Origin: Bifidobacterium moraviense
GTDB lineage: Bacteria > Actinomycetota > Actinomycetes > Actinomycetales > Bifidobacteriaceae
Direction of reading: 5' to 3'
Assembly: GCF_012932365.1 (NCBI RefSeq)
Contig: NZ_JAAIIH010000001.1
Coordinates: forward strand, 310,001-374,000
DNA: 64,000 bases
The notes beneath the pieces are model-generated. The model was not told the DNA's origin and made no database searches. It saw only the letters and a program-made list of their open reading frames with translations. Made by a program: the position numbers and the translations under genes. This document shows positions 53,842 to 63,715 of this stretch, in pieces (position 1 is the first letter of the stretch; each line of letters starts with the position of its first letter).

Positions 53842-53984
53842 GACGCTCCTTCGTGTCGGCGGCAAACATGGCTCGGCGTTCCGGCGGGACGCGCCCGGCC
53901 CCGGAATGCACCGCCCTCCATGGTATCAACAGGGGTACCACGAAGACGCGCGGCGCATGTCCCGCCGGAACCCGGCCGGGCCGG

Positions 53985-54608
53985 TCAGCTGTTCTTCATG
54001 ACGACGCCGTCGACCACGTCTGCCACATGCTCGCAGTCGTCGGTGCAGCGCTCCAGGTGCGCATACACCTCATGCCAGGCGAAGACCTGCAGCGGGTCGT
54101 CGCAGCCGGTGTGCAGGGCGCGCATCGCCTCCACGAACAGGCGGTCGGCGTCCTCCTCGGTCTTGTTGATCTCGAAGACGTGCTCGCGCAGCGTCCTGGA
54201 GTGCTTGAACCTCGGCAGCTCCTCGATGAGCCGCACCATGCGCTCGCAGGACCGGGTCATCATGTCCACGAGCTGCAGCGCGTCGGGGCGCATGTCGGTC
54301 ACGTTGTCGTAGTAGAGGCGCAGCAGGACGCCCTCGATGCGGTCCGTCACGTCGTCCAGCGTGCTGCTCAGCTGCGCGATGTCCTCGCGTTCGAACGGCG
54401 TGATGAAGGCCGTCACCAGCTCGTCCATCAGACGGTGGCGCACCTCGTCGGCGGCCTGCTCGATGTGGTGCATCTCGTCCATGCGCTCGCGCAGGCGCGA
54501 CGGGTCGTAGTCGTGCATGACCTCGGACAGCAGGCGGGCGGCGCGCAGGGCGTGCTCGGCGCTGTCCCTGAACCCGTCGAAGTAGAAGGCGTCGTTCTTT
54601 CGTGCCAT
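53985..54608 (-). CDS. PhoU-like DUF47 protein partner of the PiT transporter
   Basis: A 207-residue all-helical DUF47 protein, related to PhoU. The first helix pair is FYFDGFRDSAEHALRAARLL and HHIEQAADEVRHRLMDELVT. FITPFEREDIAQLSSTLDDV follows with the metal/phosphate-type acidic clusters, then INKTEEDADRLFVEAMRALH. It lies 30 bases downstream of the PiT gene and probably regulates it. No DNA-binding domain is present. Start ATG 54608 follows GAAAGGAAACCC. Confidence 0.92.
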   Translation of the reverse strand: MARKNDAFYFDGFRDSAEHALRAARLLSEVMHDYDPSRLRERMDEMHHIEQAADEVRHRLMDELVTAFITPFEREDIAQLSSTLDDVTDRIEGVLLRLYYDNVTDMRPDALQLVDMMTRSCERMVRLIEELPRFKHSRTLREHVFEINKTEEDADRLFVEAMRALHTGCDDPLQVFAWHEVYAHLERCTDDCEHVADVVDGVVMKNS

Positions 54609-54638
54609 GGGTTGGGTTTCCTTTCTTCTCTGCGGCGG

Positions 54639-55691
54639 CTAGAACACGAGCATGCACAGCCTGGCCATGGCGTAGCTGATGATGCCGCAGCCGGGGAACG
54701 TGAACACCCAGGTGAGCATCATGTCGCGCACCACGCCGAAGTTGATGGCGGACAGGCGTCGCACGGCGCCGACGCCCATGATGGCGCTGGTCTTGGTGTG
54801 CGTGGTGGACACGGGGATGCCGAGCACCGTCATGACGAGCAGGCACAGGGCGCTGGACAGGTCGGCGGAGAAGCCCTGGTACTTCTCGAGATGCACCATG
54901 TCCTGCCCCACGGACTTGATGATGCGCTCGCCGCCCACGGACGTGCCCACGCCCATGATGACGCTGCACAGCAGCATGAGCCACACGGGGATGACCACGC
55001 CGGCCACGCTGGACTGGCCGTTGCAGAACGCCATTCCCAGGAACAGCACGCCGATGAACTTCTGGCCGTCCTGCGCGCCGTGCATGAAGCTCATGCAGGC
55101 GGCGCCGGCGATCTGCGCGTACTGGAAGAACCCGTTGGTGCGCCTGCGGTCGAACCCGGCGCACACGAGCGTCACCGCCTTGCACACGATCCAGCCCATG
55201 GCGAAGCCGATCAGCAGGCTCGCGGCCAGACCGTACAGGACCTTGACCCACTCCCCCATGTTGATGCCGCCGATGCCGCCCTGGATGGCGATGGCCGCGC
55301 CGGACAGGCCGGCGATGAGGCTGTGGCTCTCCGACGTGGGGATGCCGAGCAGCGACGCGCCCACGGAATAGACCACGATGGAGAACAGCGCCGCGCACAG
55401 GGCGATGAGCGCCGCGTTCGTGTCTCCGCCGAAGTCGACCATGTTGCTGATCGTGGAGGCCACCGACGCGTTGAGCTGCGTCATGATGAGCACGCCGAGG
55501 AAGTTGAACACGGCCGCCATGACGACCGCGGGACGCACCCGCATGCACCGCGTGGTCACGCAGGTGGCGATGGCGTTGGGCGCGTCGGTCCAGCCGTTGA
55601 CGAAGATCACGCCCAGCGTCAGCAATGTCGTGATCGCCAGTGCGGGGCTGGAAAGCACCTGCTGGAGGAACGTCGTCAGGGACACGTCCAC
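54639..55691 (-). CDS. pit: PiT family inorganic phosphate transporter
   Basis: The 350-residue membrane protein has the PiT duplicated signature: FVNGWTDAPNAIATCVTTRC near residue 30 and SFMHGAQDGQKFIGVLFLGM in the second half. About ten hydrophobic segments are visible, with IPVSTTHTKTSAIMGVGAVRR before the end. It imports phosphate, probably with protons or sodium. A TACAAT box (55737-55742) lies upstream. DUF47 follows directly in the same operon. Confidence 0.94.
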   Translation of the reverse strand: MDVSLTTFLQQVLSSPALAITTLLTLGVIFVNGWTDAPNAIATCVTTRCMRVRPAVVMAAVFNFLGVLIMTQLNASVASTISNMVDFGGDTNAALIALCAALFSIVVYSVGASLLGIPTSESHSLIAGLSGAAIAIQGGIGGINMGEWVKVLYGLAASLLIGFAMGWIVCKAVTLVCAGFDRRRTNGFFQYAQIAGAACMSFMHGAQDGQKFIGVLFLGMAFCNGQSSVAGVVIPVWLMLLCSVIMGVGTSVGGERIIKSVGQDMVHLEKYQGFSADLSSALCLLVMTVLGIPVSTTHTKTSAIMGVGAVRRLSAINFGVVRDMMLTWVFTFPGCGIISYAMARLCMLVF

Positions 55692-56074
55692 GTGAAGTCA
55701 CCTTCTTCTTCGAGGGGTCGGTAATCCGTCACGCCGATTGTAGCCGATGACTACGTAGTTTTTGACGTTCTGCCGTATCGTGTCGCCGCGTCCACGCCGC
55801 ATCCGCCCTGAGCCCGCACCGCGCCCAAGCGCTCCGCCGGACGCGCACATACCGGACGGAACGCCGCACATACCGGGCTCAAAAGGACGAAATCCGCGAT
55901 TCCAAGCGCCAAATGGACGCCCCGGCGGGGGTTTGGTACTTGGAATCGCGGATTTCGTCCGTTTCGGCCCGTATTTCGGCACGTATGTCGGGGTGCATCG
56001 ACCCGTACCGCGACCCGCACGCCCAGCCTGCATCGTCGGCAGGCATCGCGCGCGGGCCGCCACGTACGACGCCG
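55692..56074. repeat. Intergenic inverted-repeat element between cmk-der and pit
   Basis: This 380-base gap contains a 22-base perfect inverted repeat (55885-55906 with 55939-55960, starting GGACGAAATCCGCGATTCC). The loop of 32 bases itself folds (CCAAA...TTTGG, GCCCCGGC). Outside, GCACATACCGG occurs twice (near 55845 and 55866) and appears in imperfect inverted form on the right (near 55979). The whole imperfect repeat is about 130 bases. No gene is present. It may be a MITE-like insertion or a large terminator for cmk-der. Confidence 0.7.
55737..55742 (-). promoter_or_regulatory. Candidate -10 box of the pit promoter
   Basis: TACAAT on the minus strand, 46 bases before the pit start codon, fits a -10 element. 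The -35 at normal spacing (TCAAAA/GTCAAA) is poor. A phosphate-responsive activator could compensate; this is inference. Confidence 0.4.
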
Positions 56075-58210
56075 CTACCGGCGCTTCTTCTTCTCGCGGA
56101 TGTTCACCGAGATCTGGATCGGCGTGCCCTCGAAGCCGAACTCCTCGCGCAGCGAGCGCTCGAGGAACCGGCGGTAGCCGTGCTCGAGGAAGCCGGTCGC
56201 GAAGATCACGAAGCGCGGAGGACGGTTCGACGCCTGCGTGGCGAACAGGATGCGCGGCTGCTTGCCGCCCCTGAGCGGATGCGGATGCTCGCTCTGGATG
56301 CGGCCGAGGAATGCGTTGAGCTTGCCGGTGGGCACGCGCTGGTCCCACGACTCGAGCGCCTGGCGCATCGCGTTCGCCAGACGGTTCGTGTGCCAGCCGG
56401 TCTTGGCCGACAGGTTGACGCGCTGCGCCCACGTGACGCGTTCGAACTCGGTCTTCCACAGGCGTTCGAGGCGCTGCTTGTCGAACTCGTCCATGGCGTC
56501 CCACTTGTTGAACACCAGCACGATGGCGCGGCCCGCGTCCACGGCCTGACTCATGACCTTGAGGTCCTGATCGGAGACGGGCTGGGAGGCGTCGAACAGC
56601 ACGAGGGCCAGCTCGGCGCGCTCGAGCGCGGCGGTGGTGCGCAGCGATGAGTAGTATTCGGCGCCCGAGAGCTTGTGCAGTCGGCGCTTGATGCCGGCGG
56701 TGTCGATGAACAGCCAGTCCTCGCCGTCGATGTCGATGATCTCGTCGACCGGGTCGCGCGTCGTGCCCGCCAGATCGTTGACCACGGCGCGCTCCTCGCG
56801 CGCCAGCTGGTTGAGCAGCGACGACTTGCCGACGTTCGGGCGGCCGATGAGCGCCACGCGGCGCAGGCCGGTCGGCGTGAGCGTGCCGGAGCGCCTGTCG
56901 GCGGCGTCGAGCTTCCTCATCGCCTCGTCGAGCAGGTCGCCCACGCCGCGCCCGTGCATGGCGGAGATCGGGTACGGCTCGCCCAGGCCCAGCTTCCAGA
57001 ACTCGGCGGCGAGGTACTCGCTCGCGCCGTCGTCGACCTTGTTCACAGCCAGCGTGACCGGCTTGCCGCTGGCGCGCAGCATCCTCACGATGCGCTCGTC
57101 ACTGGCGGTCAGGCCCACCTGGCCGTCCACCACGAGCAGCACCGCGTCGGCCAGGCGCACGGCCACCTCGGCCTGGTTGGCGATCGCGGAGTCGATGCCC
57201 TCCACGTCGGTCTCCCAGCCGCCGGTGTCGACGAGCTTGAAGTCCTGTCCGGCCCATTCCGCGTCGTAGCTGATGCGGTCGCGCGTCACGCCCGGAGTGT
57301 CCTCCACCACGGCGGCGCGGCGGCGCAGGATGCGGTTGACCAGCGTGGACTTGCCCACGTTCGGACGGCCCACCACGGCCAGCACGCCCACGTTGCGCGT
57401 GGCGTCGGCCTCGTCGGAGCCGAAGTCGCCGCGCCCCTCGATGAGCGCCTCGTCGGCCTCGTCCAGATCGTAGCCCTCGAGGTTGGCGGCGTACCGCTCG
57501 TACGCCTGCTCCTCCATGGCGTCCTCGACGATGCGGCACATCGTCGCGACGGTCTCGTCGAGCGTCATGTCGGAGTTGTCGAGCGTGATCACGCCGTCCG
57601 CCGCAGAGGTGAAGTTCGTGACCTTCGAGTCCTGCGCGTCGCGCTTCGCCACGTCGTCGGCGCCCACGCCGGCCTCGGACGAGGCCTGTCCGGCGCGGCG
57701 GGCGGCGCGCACCTCCTCGCGGGCGGTGAGCAGCACGCGCACCTCGGCCTCGGGCGCCACCACGGTGGTGATGTCGCGGCCCTCGGCCACGATGCCCGCG
57801 CCCTCGGAGTACGAGTCGGCCGCGGACTCGCGCGCGATGTACGCGCGCTGCGCGGCGATGAGGATGCTGCGCACGGGAAGGACGCCCGAGACCACGGAGA
57901 CGTGCGACGACACCTCGGCCGATCGGATCGCCTCGGAGATGTCCTCGCCGTCGCAGAACACGCCGGGCGCGTCCGGCGCCACGGCGATGTCGAAGTGGTC
58001 GTCGGTGAAGAACGCGCCCACCTCGGTGATGATGCGCTGCTCGTCGGGGGACGCGGCGTCCAGGTCGACGCCCCGCCTCAGGCACCACCAGGCGCACGCG
58101 CGGTACATGGCGCCCGTGTCGAGGTAGGCGAGGCCGTAGCGGCGCGCGATCTCGCGCGACACGGTGGACTTGCCGACGCCGGCGGGCCCGTCGATGGCGA
58201 CCGTGATCAC
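56075..58210 (-). CDS. cmk-der: Cytidylate kinase / GTPase Der fusion
   Basis: The 711-residue protein joins CMP kinase (residues 1 to about 240; Walker [47 protein letters not shown]) to Der/EngA, a ribosome-assembly GTPase. Der has two G domains, [15 protein letters not shown] near 277 and [15 protein letters not shown] near 460, with NKVDDG and NKWDAM guanine-specificity motifs, and a C-terminal KH-like domain. The fusion is common in actinobacteria. Its ATG overlaps the rluB stop (ATGA), so they are coupled. Confidence 0.97.
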   Translation of the reverse strand: MITVAIDGPAGVGKSTVSREIARRYGLAYLDTGAMYRACAWWCLRRGVDLDAASPDEQRIITEVGAFFTDDHFDIAVAPDAPGVFCDGEDISEAIRSAEVSSHVSVVSGVLPVRSILIAAQRAYIARESAADSYSEGAGIVAEGRDITTVVAPEAEVRVLLTAREEVRAARRAGQASSEAGVGADDVAKRDAQDSKVTNFTSAADGVITLDNSDMTLDETVATMCRIVEDAMEEQAYERYAANLEGYDLDEADEALIEGRGDFGSDEADATRNVGVLAVVGRPNVGKSTLVNRILRRRAAVVEDTPGVTRDRISYDAEWAGQDFKLVDTGGWETDVEGIDSAIANQAEVAVRLADAVLLVVDGQVGLTASDERIVRMLRASGKPVTLAVNKVDDGASEYLAAEFWKLGLGEPYPISAMHGRGVGDLLDEAMRKLDAADRRSGTLTPTGLRRVALIGRPNVGKSSLLNQLAREERAVVNDLAGTTRDPVDEIIDIDGEDWLFIDTAGIKRRLHKLSGAEYYSSLRTTAALERAELALVLFDASQPVSDQDLKVMSQAVDAGRAIVLVFNKWDAMDEFDKQRLERLWKTEFERVTWAQRVNLSAKTGWHTNRLANAMRQALESWDQRVPTGKLNAFLGRIQSEHPHPLRGGKQPRILFATQASNRPPRFVIFATGFLEHGYRRFLERSLREEFGFEGTPIQISVNIREKKKRR

Positions 58211-58983
58211 AGGCCGACCTCCTTGCTCAGGGAGCGCAGCTCGACCTGCGACAGCACGCGGTAGGAGCCCGGCTTGAGCTCGCCCAGCTTGATCGGGCCG
58301 ATCTGCGTGCGCACCAGGCGCGTGACCGGGAATCCGATGGAGCCGAAGATGCGGCGCACGATGCGGTTCTTGCCCGAATGCAGCGTCACCTTCACCAGCG
58401 TGTGCTCGCGGTTCTGATCGAGGATCGCGCAGTGGTCGAGCCTGATCCAGCCGTCGTCGAGCTTGACGCCCTGCGTGACCAGACGGCGCGCCACCGTGCC
58501 GGACAGCTTGCCCTCCACCGTGGCGACGTACGTCTTGGCCACCTCGTACTTGGGGTGCATGACGTGCTGGCTCAGCTCGCCGTCGTCCGTCATGAGGATC
58601 AGGCCCTCGGAATCATAGTCGAGACGGCCCATGTGGAACACGCGCTCGTACTTGTCGCCGATGATGTCGCGCAGCGTGTAGCGGCCCTTCGGGTCCTCCA
58701 TGGCGCTCAGGACGCGGCGCGGCTTGTTCAGCGCGAGCGTGACGTGGTTGGTGTTGATGCGGATGCGCGAGCCGTCCACACGCACCTGCTGACGGGACAT
58801 GTCCACGCGGGTGCCGAGCTCGGTGACGAGCTCGCCGTCCACCTCCACGCGGCCGTCGAGGATGATCTGTTCGCATTTGCGGCGCGAGCCGAATCCGGCC
58901 TGGGCCAGGATCTTCTGGAGGCGCTCGCCGTCGTTGTTCTTGGAATCTTGTGCGCCGTTGGCGCGGGAATACTGGTGTGGCAT
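58207..58983 (-). CDS. rluB: Pseudouridine synthase RluB type
   Basis: The 258-residue enzyme isomerises uridine in 23S rRNA or similar RNA. An N-terminal S4 RNA-binding domain ([29 protein letters not shown]) is followed by the RsuA/RluB-family catalytic motif [20 protein letters not shown], with the catalytic aspartate in LDYDSEG. It is transcribed just upstream of cmk-der and overlaps it by four bases. The substrate position is inferred from the RluB/E/F subgroup and is not certain. Confidence 0.93.
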   Translation of the reverse strand: MPHQYSRANGAQDSKNNDGERLQKILAQAGFGSRRKCEQIILDGRVEVDGELVTELGTRVDMSRQQVRVDGSRIRINTNHVTLALNKPRRVLSAMEDPKGRYTLRDIIGDKYERVFHMGRLDYDSEGLILMTDDGELSQHVMHPKYEVAKTYVATVEGKLSGTVARRLVTQGVKLDDGWIRLDHCAILDQNREHTLVKVTLHSGKNRIVRRIFGSIGFPVTRLVRTQIGPIKLGELKPGSYRVLSQVELRSLSKEVGL

Positions 58984-59126
58984 CGTTCTCCCAACGTGGC
59001 CTGATCAGATTGATGATTCGTATGATGCGGTGCCTCGGCACCAAAGACATAAGTATTGCACAAAGGGTCGACTGCTAGACTGTGAGGCGTTTGTCCATCC
59101 AATACCGATTCCAACAAAGGAACGAC

Positions 59127-60203
59127 ATGTCAGATTCCATGTTCCCCGCCGGCGGAGAGACGCGCCACGGCGCCGACGACCGCGACGAGCGGGCCACCAT
59201 CGACCGGACCACGATCTTCGAGCCGCACGACGGCGACGACCGCCCGGTGTACACCACGTCGACGCCCCGCCGGGGCGTCGACGCCGGCAGGCTCGCCATG
59301 CGCTTCGCGGCCGAGTTCGTCGGCACCGCGCTGGTGGTCTTCCCCATCCTCCTCGTCTACACGCTCAGCCAGCTGATCTACCAGTACGCGGGCCTGATGC
59401 CGATCATCACCGTCACCGCGCTCGCCTACGGCGCCGTCTCCGCCATGATGGGCCGGGTCTCCGGCGCCCAGCTCAACCCCGCGGTCACCGTGGCCGCCAT
59501 GCTCACGTCCAGGACGCACTGGCTCGACGGCATCGTCTACGTCGTCGCCCAGGTGCTCGGCGGCATCGCCGCGGCGGCGCTCTACGTCTTCATCCTGCCG
59601 GTGAGCGAGTCGGTGCCCGCCTCCACGTGGCTCACGATGGCCGTCAAGGGCTTCGACGAGGCATCCCGCTCCAGCGGCGCCCTCGCCAACGCTGGCATCT
59701 CCTTCGGATCCACCATGGCCGTCGTCGTGGAGCTCGTCGCCGGCCTGATCGTGGTGGGCGCCTCCGTGGCCACGCTGCGCCGCGACGGCACCGCGTCCAA
59801 GGCGCATGCCTGGGTGGCGGCGCTCGCCTACGGTCTGGCCGCGTCGTTCACCTACCCGGTGACCGGCGCGTCGCTCAACCCCGCGCACGCCACCGGCATC
59901 GCGCTGCTGGCGCACGGCAAGGGACTGGACGTCGAGCCGCTCAGCCAGCTGTGGGTGTTCTGGATCGCGCCGCTGTTCGCCGCCGCCATCGTGGCGGTCG
60001 CCATGCTCGTCAACGGGATGGTGCAGGGCACCCTTCCGGTCCGCGCGGACGGCGCCGACGACGCGCTGCCCGCCGACATGGACGTCCCGTCGGAGGAGAC
60101 GGACGATCCGGCCGCCGATTCAGTACATGAATTCGAAGGACACGTCGAGGACGGCCAGTCCGATGCCCAGCCCGAAGCTGATGAAGGCGTCGAACGCGAC
60201 TGA
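59127..60203 (+). CDS. MIP-family (aquaporin/GlpF-like) channel lacking the selectivity arginine
   Basis: The 358-residue protein has an N-terminal polar extension of about 65 residues, six helices and both NPA loops: SGAQLNPAVT and GASLNPAHAT. The position after the second NPA is His where almost all channels have Arg (the ar/R filter). ERATIDRTTIFEPHDGDDRP forms part of the extension, and an acidic tail (PADMDVPSEETDDPAADSV) follows. The ATG at 59127 follows CAAAGGAACGAC. It should carry water or small solutes; specificity cannot be assigned. Confidence 0.85.
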   Translation: MSDSMFPAGGETRHGADDRDERATIDRTTIFEPHDGDDRPVYTTSTPRRGVDAGRLAMRFAAEFVGTALVVFPILLVYTLSQLIYQYAGLMPIITVTALAYGAVSAMMGRVSGAQLNPAVTVAAMLTSRTHWLDGIVYVVAQVLGGIAAAALYVFILPVSESVPASTWLTMAVKGFDEASRSSGALANAGISFGSTMAVVVELVAGLIVVGASVATLRRDGTASKAHAWVAALAYGLAASFTYPVTGASLNPAHATGIALLAHGKGLDVEPLSQLWVFWIAPLFAAAIVAVAMLVNGMVQGTLPVRADGADDALPADMDVPSEETDDPAADSVHEFEGHVEDGQSDAQPEADEGVERD

Positions 60204-60407
60204 TCGCACCTTGAAGGGACTGCGCCGACGCAACGCGAGGCGCAGCAGCCCGCACACGAGGGCCGTGACGGCGAGCACCGCCGTCGCGGCCCTCGTGTAT
60301 CCGACGGCAGCTACGACGGCGGCGACCGCCACGACCGCCAGCAGCCCCCACTCGAACAGCGGATTGCCCTCGTGCGCCTCGGACACGAACGGATGGTCGG
60401 ATGCCAT
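60120..60407 (-). CDS. DUF3017 family membrane protein
   Basis: The 95-residue protein has three hydrophobic helices (WGLLAVVAVAAVVAAVGYTR, ATAVLAVTALVCGLLRLAL, AFISFGLGIGLAVLDVSFEF). RRRSPFKVRSVAFDA between helices 2 and 3 is the family hallmark in actinobacteria, where it sits near purH. Its 3' end overlaps the last 84 bases of the convergent MIP gene, which is unusual. The start at 60407 follows GGGGAAAGGCGACGAC. Function unknown. Confidence 0.85.
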   Translation of the reverse strand: MASDHPFVSEAHEGNPLFEWGLLAVVAVAAVVAAVGYTRAATAVLAVTALVCGLLRLALRRRSPFKVRSVAFDAFISFGLGIGLAVLDVSFEFMY

Positions 60408-60488
60408 GTCGTCGCCTTTCCCCTACCGCATGCGCTCGGGCGCGCATGCACGTGACTCGCATATGCCGCTACCCTACCGCTCATGCGC

Positions 60489-60536
60489 GGGCATGGCAAA
60501 GGCCGGCGTGCGCGCACGCCGGCCTTTGCCATGCCC
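60489..60536. terminator. 48-base perfect palindrome after purH
   Basis: Positions 60489-60512 and 60513-60536 are perfectly complementary, giving a 24-base stem with no spacer (GGGCATGGCAAAGGCC at the start). It lies 30 bases beyond purH and would form a strong terminator or cruciform. Confidence 0.75.
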
Positions 60537-60565
60537 GTCGGACGCCTTCGGCGCCCGTCCGCCGA

Positions 60566-62206
60566 TCAGTGGAAGAAGTGGCGGATGCCGGTGAGGTACA
60601 TCGTCACGCCGGCCTTCTTCGCCGCCTCGATGACCTCCTCGTCGCGGATGGAGCCGCCGGGCTGCACGATGGCCTTGACGCCGGCGTTGATGAGCACCTC
60701 GGCGCCGTCCGCGAACGGGAAGAACGCATCGGATGCGGCGACGGCGCCCGTGGCGCGGTCCTGGCCGTCCGCGAGCGTGTTGGCGCGCTCGACGGCCAGA
60801 TGGCAGGAGTCGACGCGGTTGACCTGGCCCATGCCGATGCCCACGGTCGCCTGATCGTGCGCGATGAGGATGGCGTTGGACTTCACGCAGCGGATCGCGC
60901 GCCACGCGAACACGAGGTCCCTGAGCGTGTCGGCGTCGGCCGGCTCGCCGGACACGAGCCTCCACGCGTTCGGATCGTCGCCGGAGGCGTCGATGAGATC
61001 GGTATCCTGCACGAGCAGGCCGCCGTCGATCTGGCGGATCGCCTCATGGCCCTTCGGCGGCTCGGCCACCTTGAGGATGCGCAGGTTCTTCTTCTTGGTC
61101 TGCAGCAGCTCCAGCGCCTCGGGCTCGTAGTCAGGCGCCACGATGACCTCGGTGAAGATCGGGCGCACGCTGTTGGCCATGTCGAGCGTCACCGTGGAGT
61201 TGCAGGCGATCACGCCGCCGTACGCGCTGACCGGGTCGCAGGCGTGGGCCTTGCGGTGCGCCTCGGCCGCGGTGGCGCCGATGGCCAGGCCGCACGGATT
61301 GTTGTGCTTGACGACGGCGACGGCGATCGCGGGGGCGAGATCCCACACGGTGCGCCAGGCGGCGTCGGCGTCCACGTAGTTGTTGTAGCTCATCGGCTTG
61401 CCGCCGAGCTGCTCGGCGTGCGCGAAGCCGGTCTGGTCGAGCGGGTCGACGTACAGCGCGGCCTGCTGGTGCGAGTTCTCGCCGTAGCGCAGGATGTGCT
61501 GCTTGTCCCACGTGCGCGTGAACTGCTTCGGGAACTTGGCGTCGGCCTCGGCGGTCTCCTCGGCGCGCTCCTCCTCGGATTCGCTCGCCTCGATGGAGGC
61601 CGGCTTGGGCCAGTGCCTGGCGGTCCACTCGTTGATCGTCGCGTCGTAGGCGGCGGTGTGGGCGAACGCCTTTGCGGCGAGCCACTCGCGCTCCTCCAGC
61701 GAGAAGCCGGTGCCGTCCTCCACGCGCCGGGCGACCAGTGCATAGTCGGCCGGGTCGGTGACGATGGCGACCGTGGCGTGGTTCTTGGCCGCGCCGCGCA
61801 CCATGGACGGGCCGCCGATGTCGATCTTCTCGATGACGTCCGCCTCGGAGGCGCCGGAGCGCACGGTGTCGGCGAACGGGTACAGGTTCACCACCACGAG
61901 GTCGAACGGCTTGATGCCGAACTCCTCGAGCTGCTTGGCATGATCGGGGTTGGTCATGTCGGCGAGGATGCCGGCGTGGATGTACGGATGCAGGGTCTTG
62001 ACGCGGCCGTCGAGGCACTCCGGGAAGCCGGTGACCTGCGAGACCTCGGTGACCTTGACGCCGAGCTCGGCAAGCCTCTTCGCGGTGGATCCGGTGGACA
62101 CGACGTCGGTGCCCGCGGCGACGAACGCCTCGGCCAGACGCTCGATGCCCTCCTTGTGGAACACCGAGACCAGCGCGCGCTTGATCGGACGGTTCGTGGT
62201 GGTCAT
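60566..62206 (-). CDS. purH: AICAR transformylase / IMP cyclohydrolase
   Basis: PurH performs the last two steps of IMP synthesis. The N-terminal 200 residues form the MGS-like cyclohydrolase domain: [38 protein letters not shown] and [17 protein letters not shown]. The C-terminal transformylase has [12 protein letters not shown] and the catalytic [14 protein letters not shown] with the Lys-His pair. An acidic linker ([17 protein letters not shown]) near residue 203 is unusual. The ATG at 62206 follows AGAAGGAGATTGC. DUF3017 and DUF6350 flank it as in other actinobacteria. Confidence 0.97.
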   Translation of the reverse strand: MTTTNRPIKRALVSVFHKEGIERLAEAFVAAGTDVVSTGSTAKRLAELGVKVTEVSQVTGFPECLDGRVKTLHPYIHAGILADMTNPDHAKQLEEFGIKPFDLVVVNLYPFADTVRSGASEADVIEKIDIGGPSMVRGAAKNHATVAIVTDPADYALVARRVEDGTGFSLEEREWLAAKAFAHTAAYDATINEWTARHWPKPASIEASESEEERAEETAEADAKFPKQFTRTWDKQHILRYGENSHQQAALYVDPLDQTGFAHAEQLGGKPMSYNNYVDADAAWRTVWDLAPAIAVAVVKHNNPCGLAIGATAAEAHRKAHACDPVSAYGGVIACNSTVTLDMANSVRPIFTEVIVAPDYEPEALELLQTKKKNLRILKVAEPPKGHEAIRQIDGGLLVQDTDLIDASGDDPNAWRLVSGEPADADTLRDLVFAWRAIRCVKSNAILIAHDQATVGIGMGQVNRVDSCHLAVERANTLADGQDRATGAVAASDAFFPFADGAEVLINAGVKAIVQPGGSIRDEEVIEAAKKAGVTMYLTGIRHFFH

Positions 62207-62308
62207 GCAATCTCCTTCTGCGTTGCGGAACGGACCGCTGCCCGTCCCGATGGTTCCATGGTAGAGACGGCCCGCAACAACGGGCGGGTCACGCGGCTTC
62301 CTCCCGGG

Positions 62309-63712
62309 TCACGACTCCTCGGGGCGCGGAGACGGTTCGCGCGAAGACGCGACCCTCGGACGGCGAGCCGTTCCGCGGACCGGCTCGCGGCCCTCCCCGC
62401 GGCCTTCGGAGCCGGAGCCGTCACCGGAGTCGGCGGGGACGGACGTTTCGGCGGTCTCCGCCGTCGCGGCGCCGCGGCGCATGCGCCCCGCGGCCCATCG
62501 GATCCCGAAGTACGAGGCGACGCCGACGAGCGTCATCAGCCACGCCGCCAGCAGGCCGAGAGCCACGCCGTGGCCCGTCGCCCGCGTCGAAGCGACGACG
62601 TCCACGCCCACATGGGCGAGCCGCCCGGTGCCGAGCGCCCCGTTCGACAGCGAGAACGCCAGCGTGGCGAACAGCGACACGAGCGCCGCGGCGAGGCACG
62701 AGGACGCCGCCGGATATGCCAGCAGCGGCACGGCGGTCCTCATCCCGGGCTCCGCCCCACCGGCGCGCAGCCGGGCGACGACGCCGAATCCCTGACGTCC
62801 GACGAGTACGAGCAGGCCGACCGCCAGTCCCACGACGCACGGCACGGCCATGAGCGCGAGCCGCACGGTGCCGTCCTGGACGGGCTGCGGGAACAGGCCG
62901 AACACCGGCAGCGGGGGCAGGTCCGTGGACTGGCCCGTCCACAGGGTGAACTGCGCCGCGTCGCCGACGCTGAACCCGGCGCCGATCAGCCACGACAGGG
63001 CCCAGATGACGAGGTTCGGCAGCCATGCGAGGGAGGCGACCGTGGTCATGATGCGCGATCCGGTACCCATGTCGGTCATGGCGAACAGCGTGTTCATGGC
63101 GTCGTAGTCCATCACGATCCACGCGACCAGCGTGGCGAGTCCCGCCAGCGTGAGCGCCATGACGATCAGCGCCGCGGCGACGCACCCGAAGATGATGGTC
63201 CGGCGCACCTGCACCGAGATGGGGTCCCACACCCTGCCGCGGAAGGTCTCGGCGAGTTCCGCATGCGGCAGCGCCACGAGGCCGTAGCCCACGGCGAAGA
63301 CCAGCAGCGCCTTGCCCATGAGCGCGCCGGGAGCGTCGAGCAGACCCACCTGCACGCCCTGCGAGGCGTACCAGCTCATGAGAACCCACGCCGCGGCCCC
63401 CGAGACGAATCCGGGCAGACCGGTGCCGATGCGCGCCGCGAGCACGGCGATGAGCGCGACGAGCATCACGGTGAGCAGCAGGGGGACGATGGTCAGCGTC
63501 ACCGAACCGGTCGTGAACCCCACACCCTGCGACAGCAGGATCATCGCCTCGGTCAGCGGCACGGTCGCGTTGGACAGCGTGGCGCCGCCCTCCTCCATGG
63601 AGACGATCAGCAGCAGCAGGGCGATGAAGCAGCCCAGGGCGACGGCGTAGATGGCCATGGCGAGCACCGCGACCGCGATGCCCGCCCCGAACGACTTGAG
63701 TCGTCCAAGCAT
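62309..63712 (-). CDS. DUF6350/PerM-like multi-pass membrane protein
   Basis: The 467-residue protein has about ten hydrophobic helices (GAGIAVAVLAMAIYAVALGC, TIVPLLLTVMLVALIAVLAA, LGLLAAWLMTLVGVASYFGI). It ends with a 65-residue disordered, charged tail (GDGSGSEGRGEGREPVRG). The place between sucCD and pur genes equals that of mycobacterial Rv0955 (PerM, linked to cell division), and the hydrophobic profile fits. The start at 63712 is three bases after the sucD stop, so it is probably cotranscribed. Biochemical role unknown. Confidence 0.8.
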   Translation of the reverse strand: MLGRLKSFGAGIAVAVLAMAIYAVALGCFIALLLLIVSMEEGGATLSNATVPLTEAMILLSQGVGFTTGSVTLTIVPLLLTVMLVALIAVLAARIGTGLPGFVSGAAAWVLMSWYASQGVQVGLLDAPGALMGKALLVFAVGYGLVALPHAELAETFRGRVWDPISVQVRRTIIFGCVAAALIVMALTLAGLATLVAWIVMDYDAMNTLFAMTDMGTGSRIMTTVASLAWLPNLVIWALSWLIGAGFSVGDAAQFTLWTGQSTDLPPLPVFGLFPQPVQDGTVRLALMAVPCVVGLAVGLLVLVGRQGFGVVARLRAGGAEPGMRTAVPLLAYPAASSCLAAALVSLFATLAFSLSNGALGTGRLAHVGVDVVASTRATGHGVALGLLAAWLMTLVGVASYFGIRWAAGRMRRGAATAETAETSVPADSGDGSGSEGRGEGREPVRGTARRPRVASSREPSPRPEES

Positions 63713-63715
63713 GGA

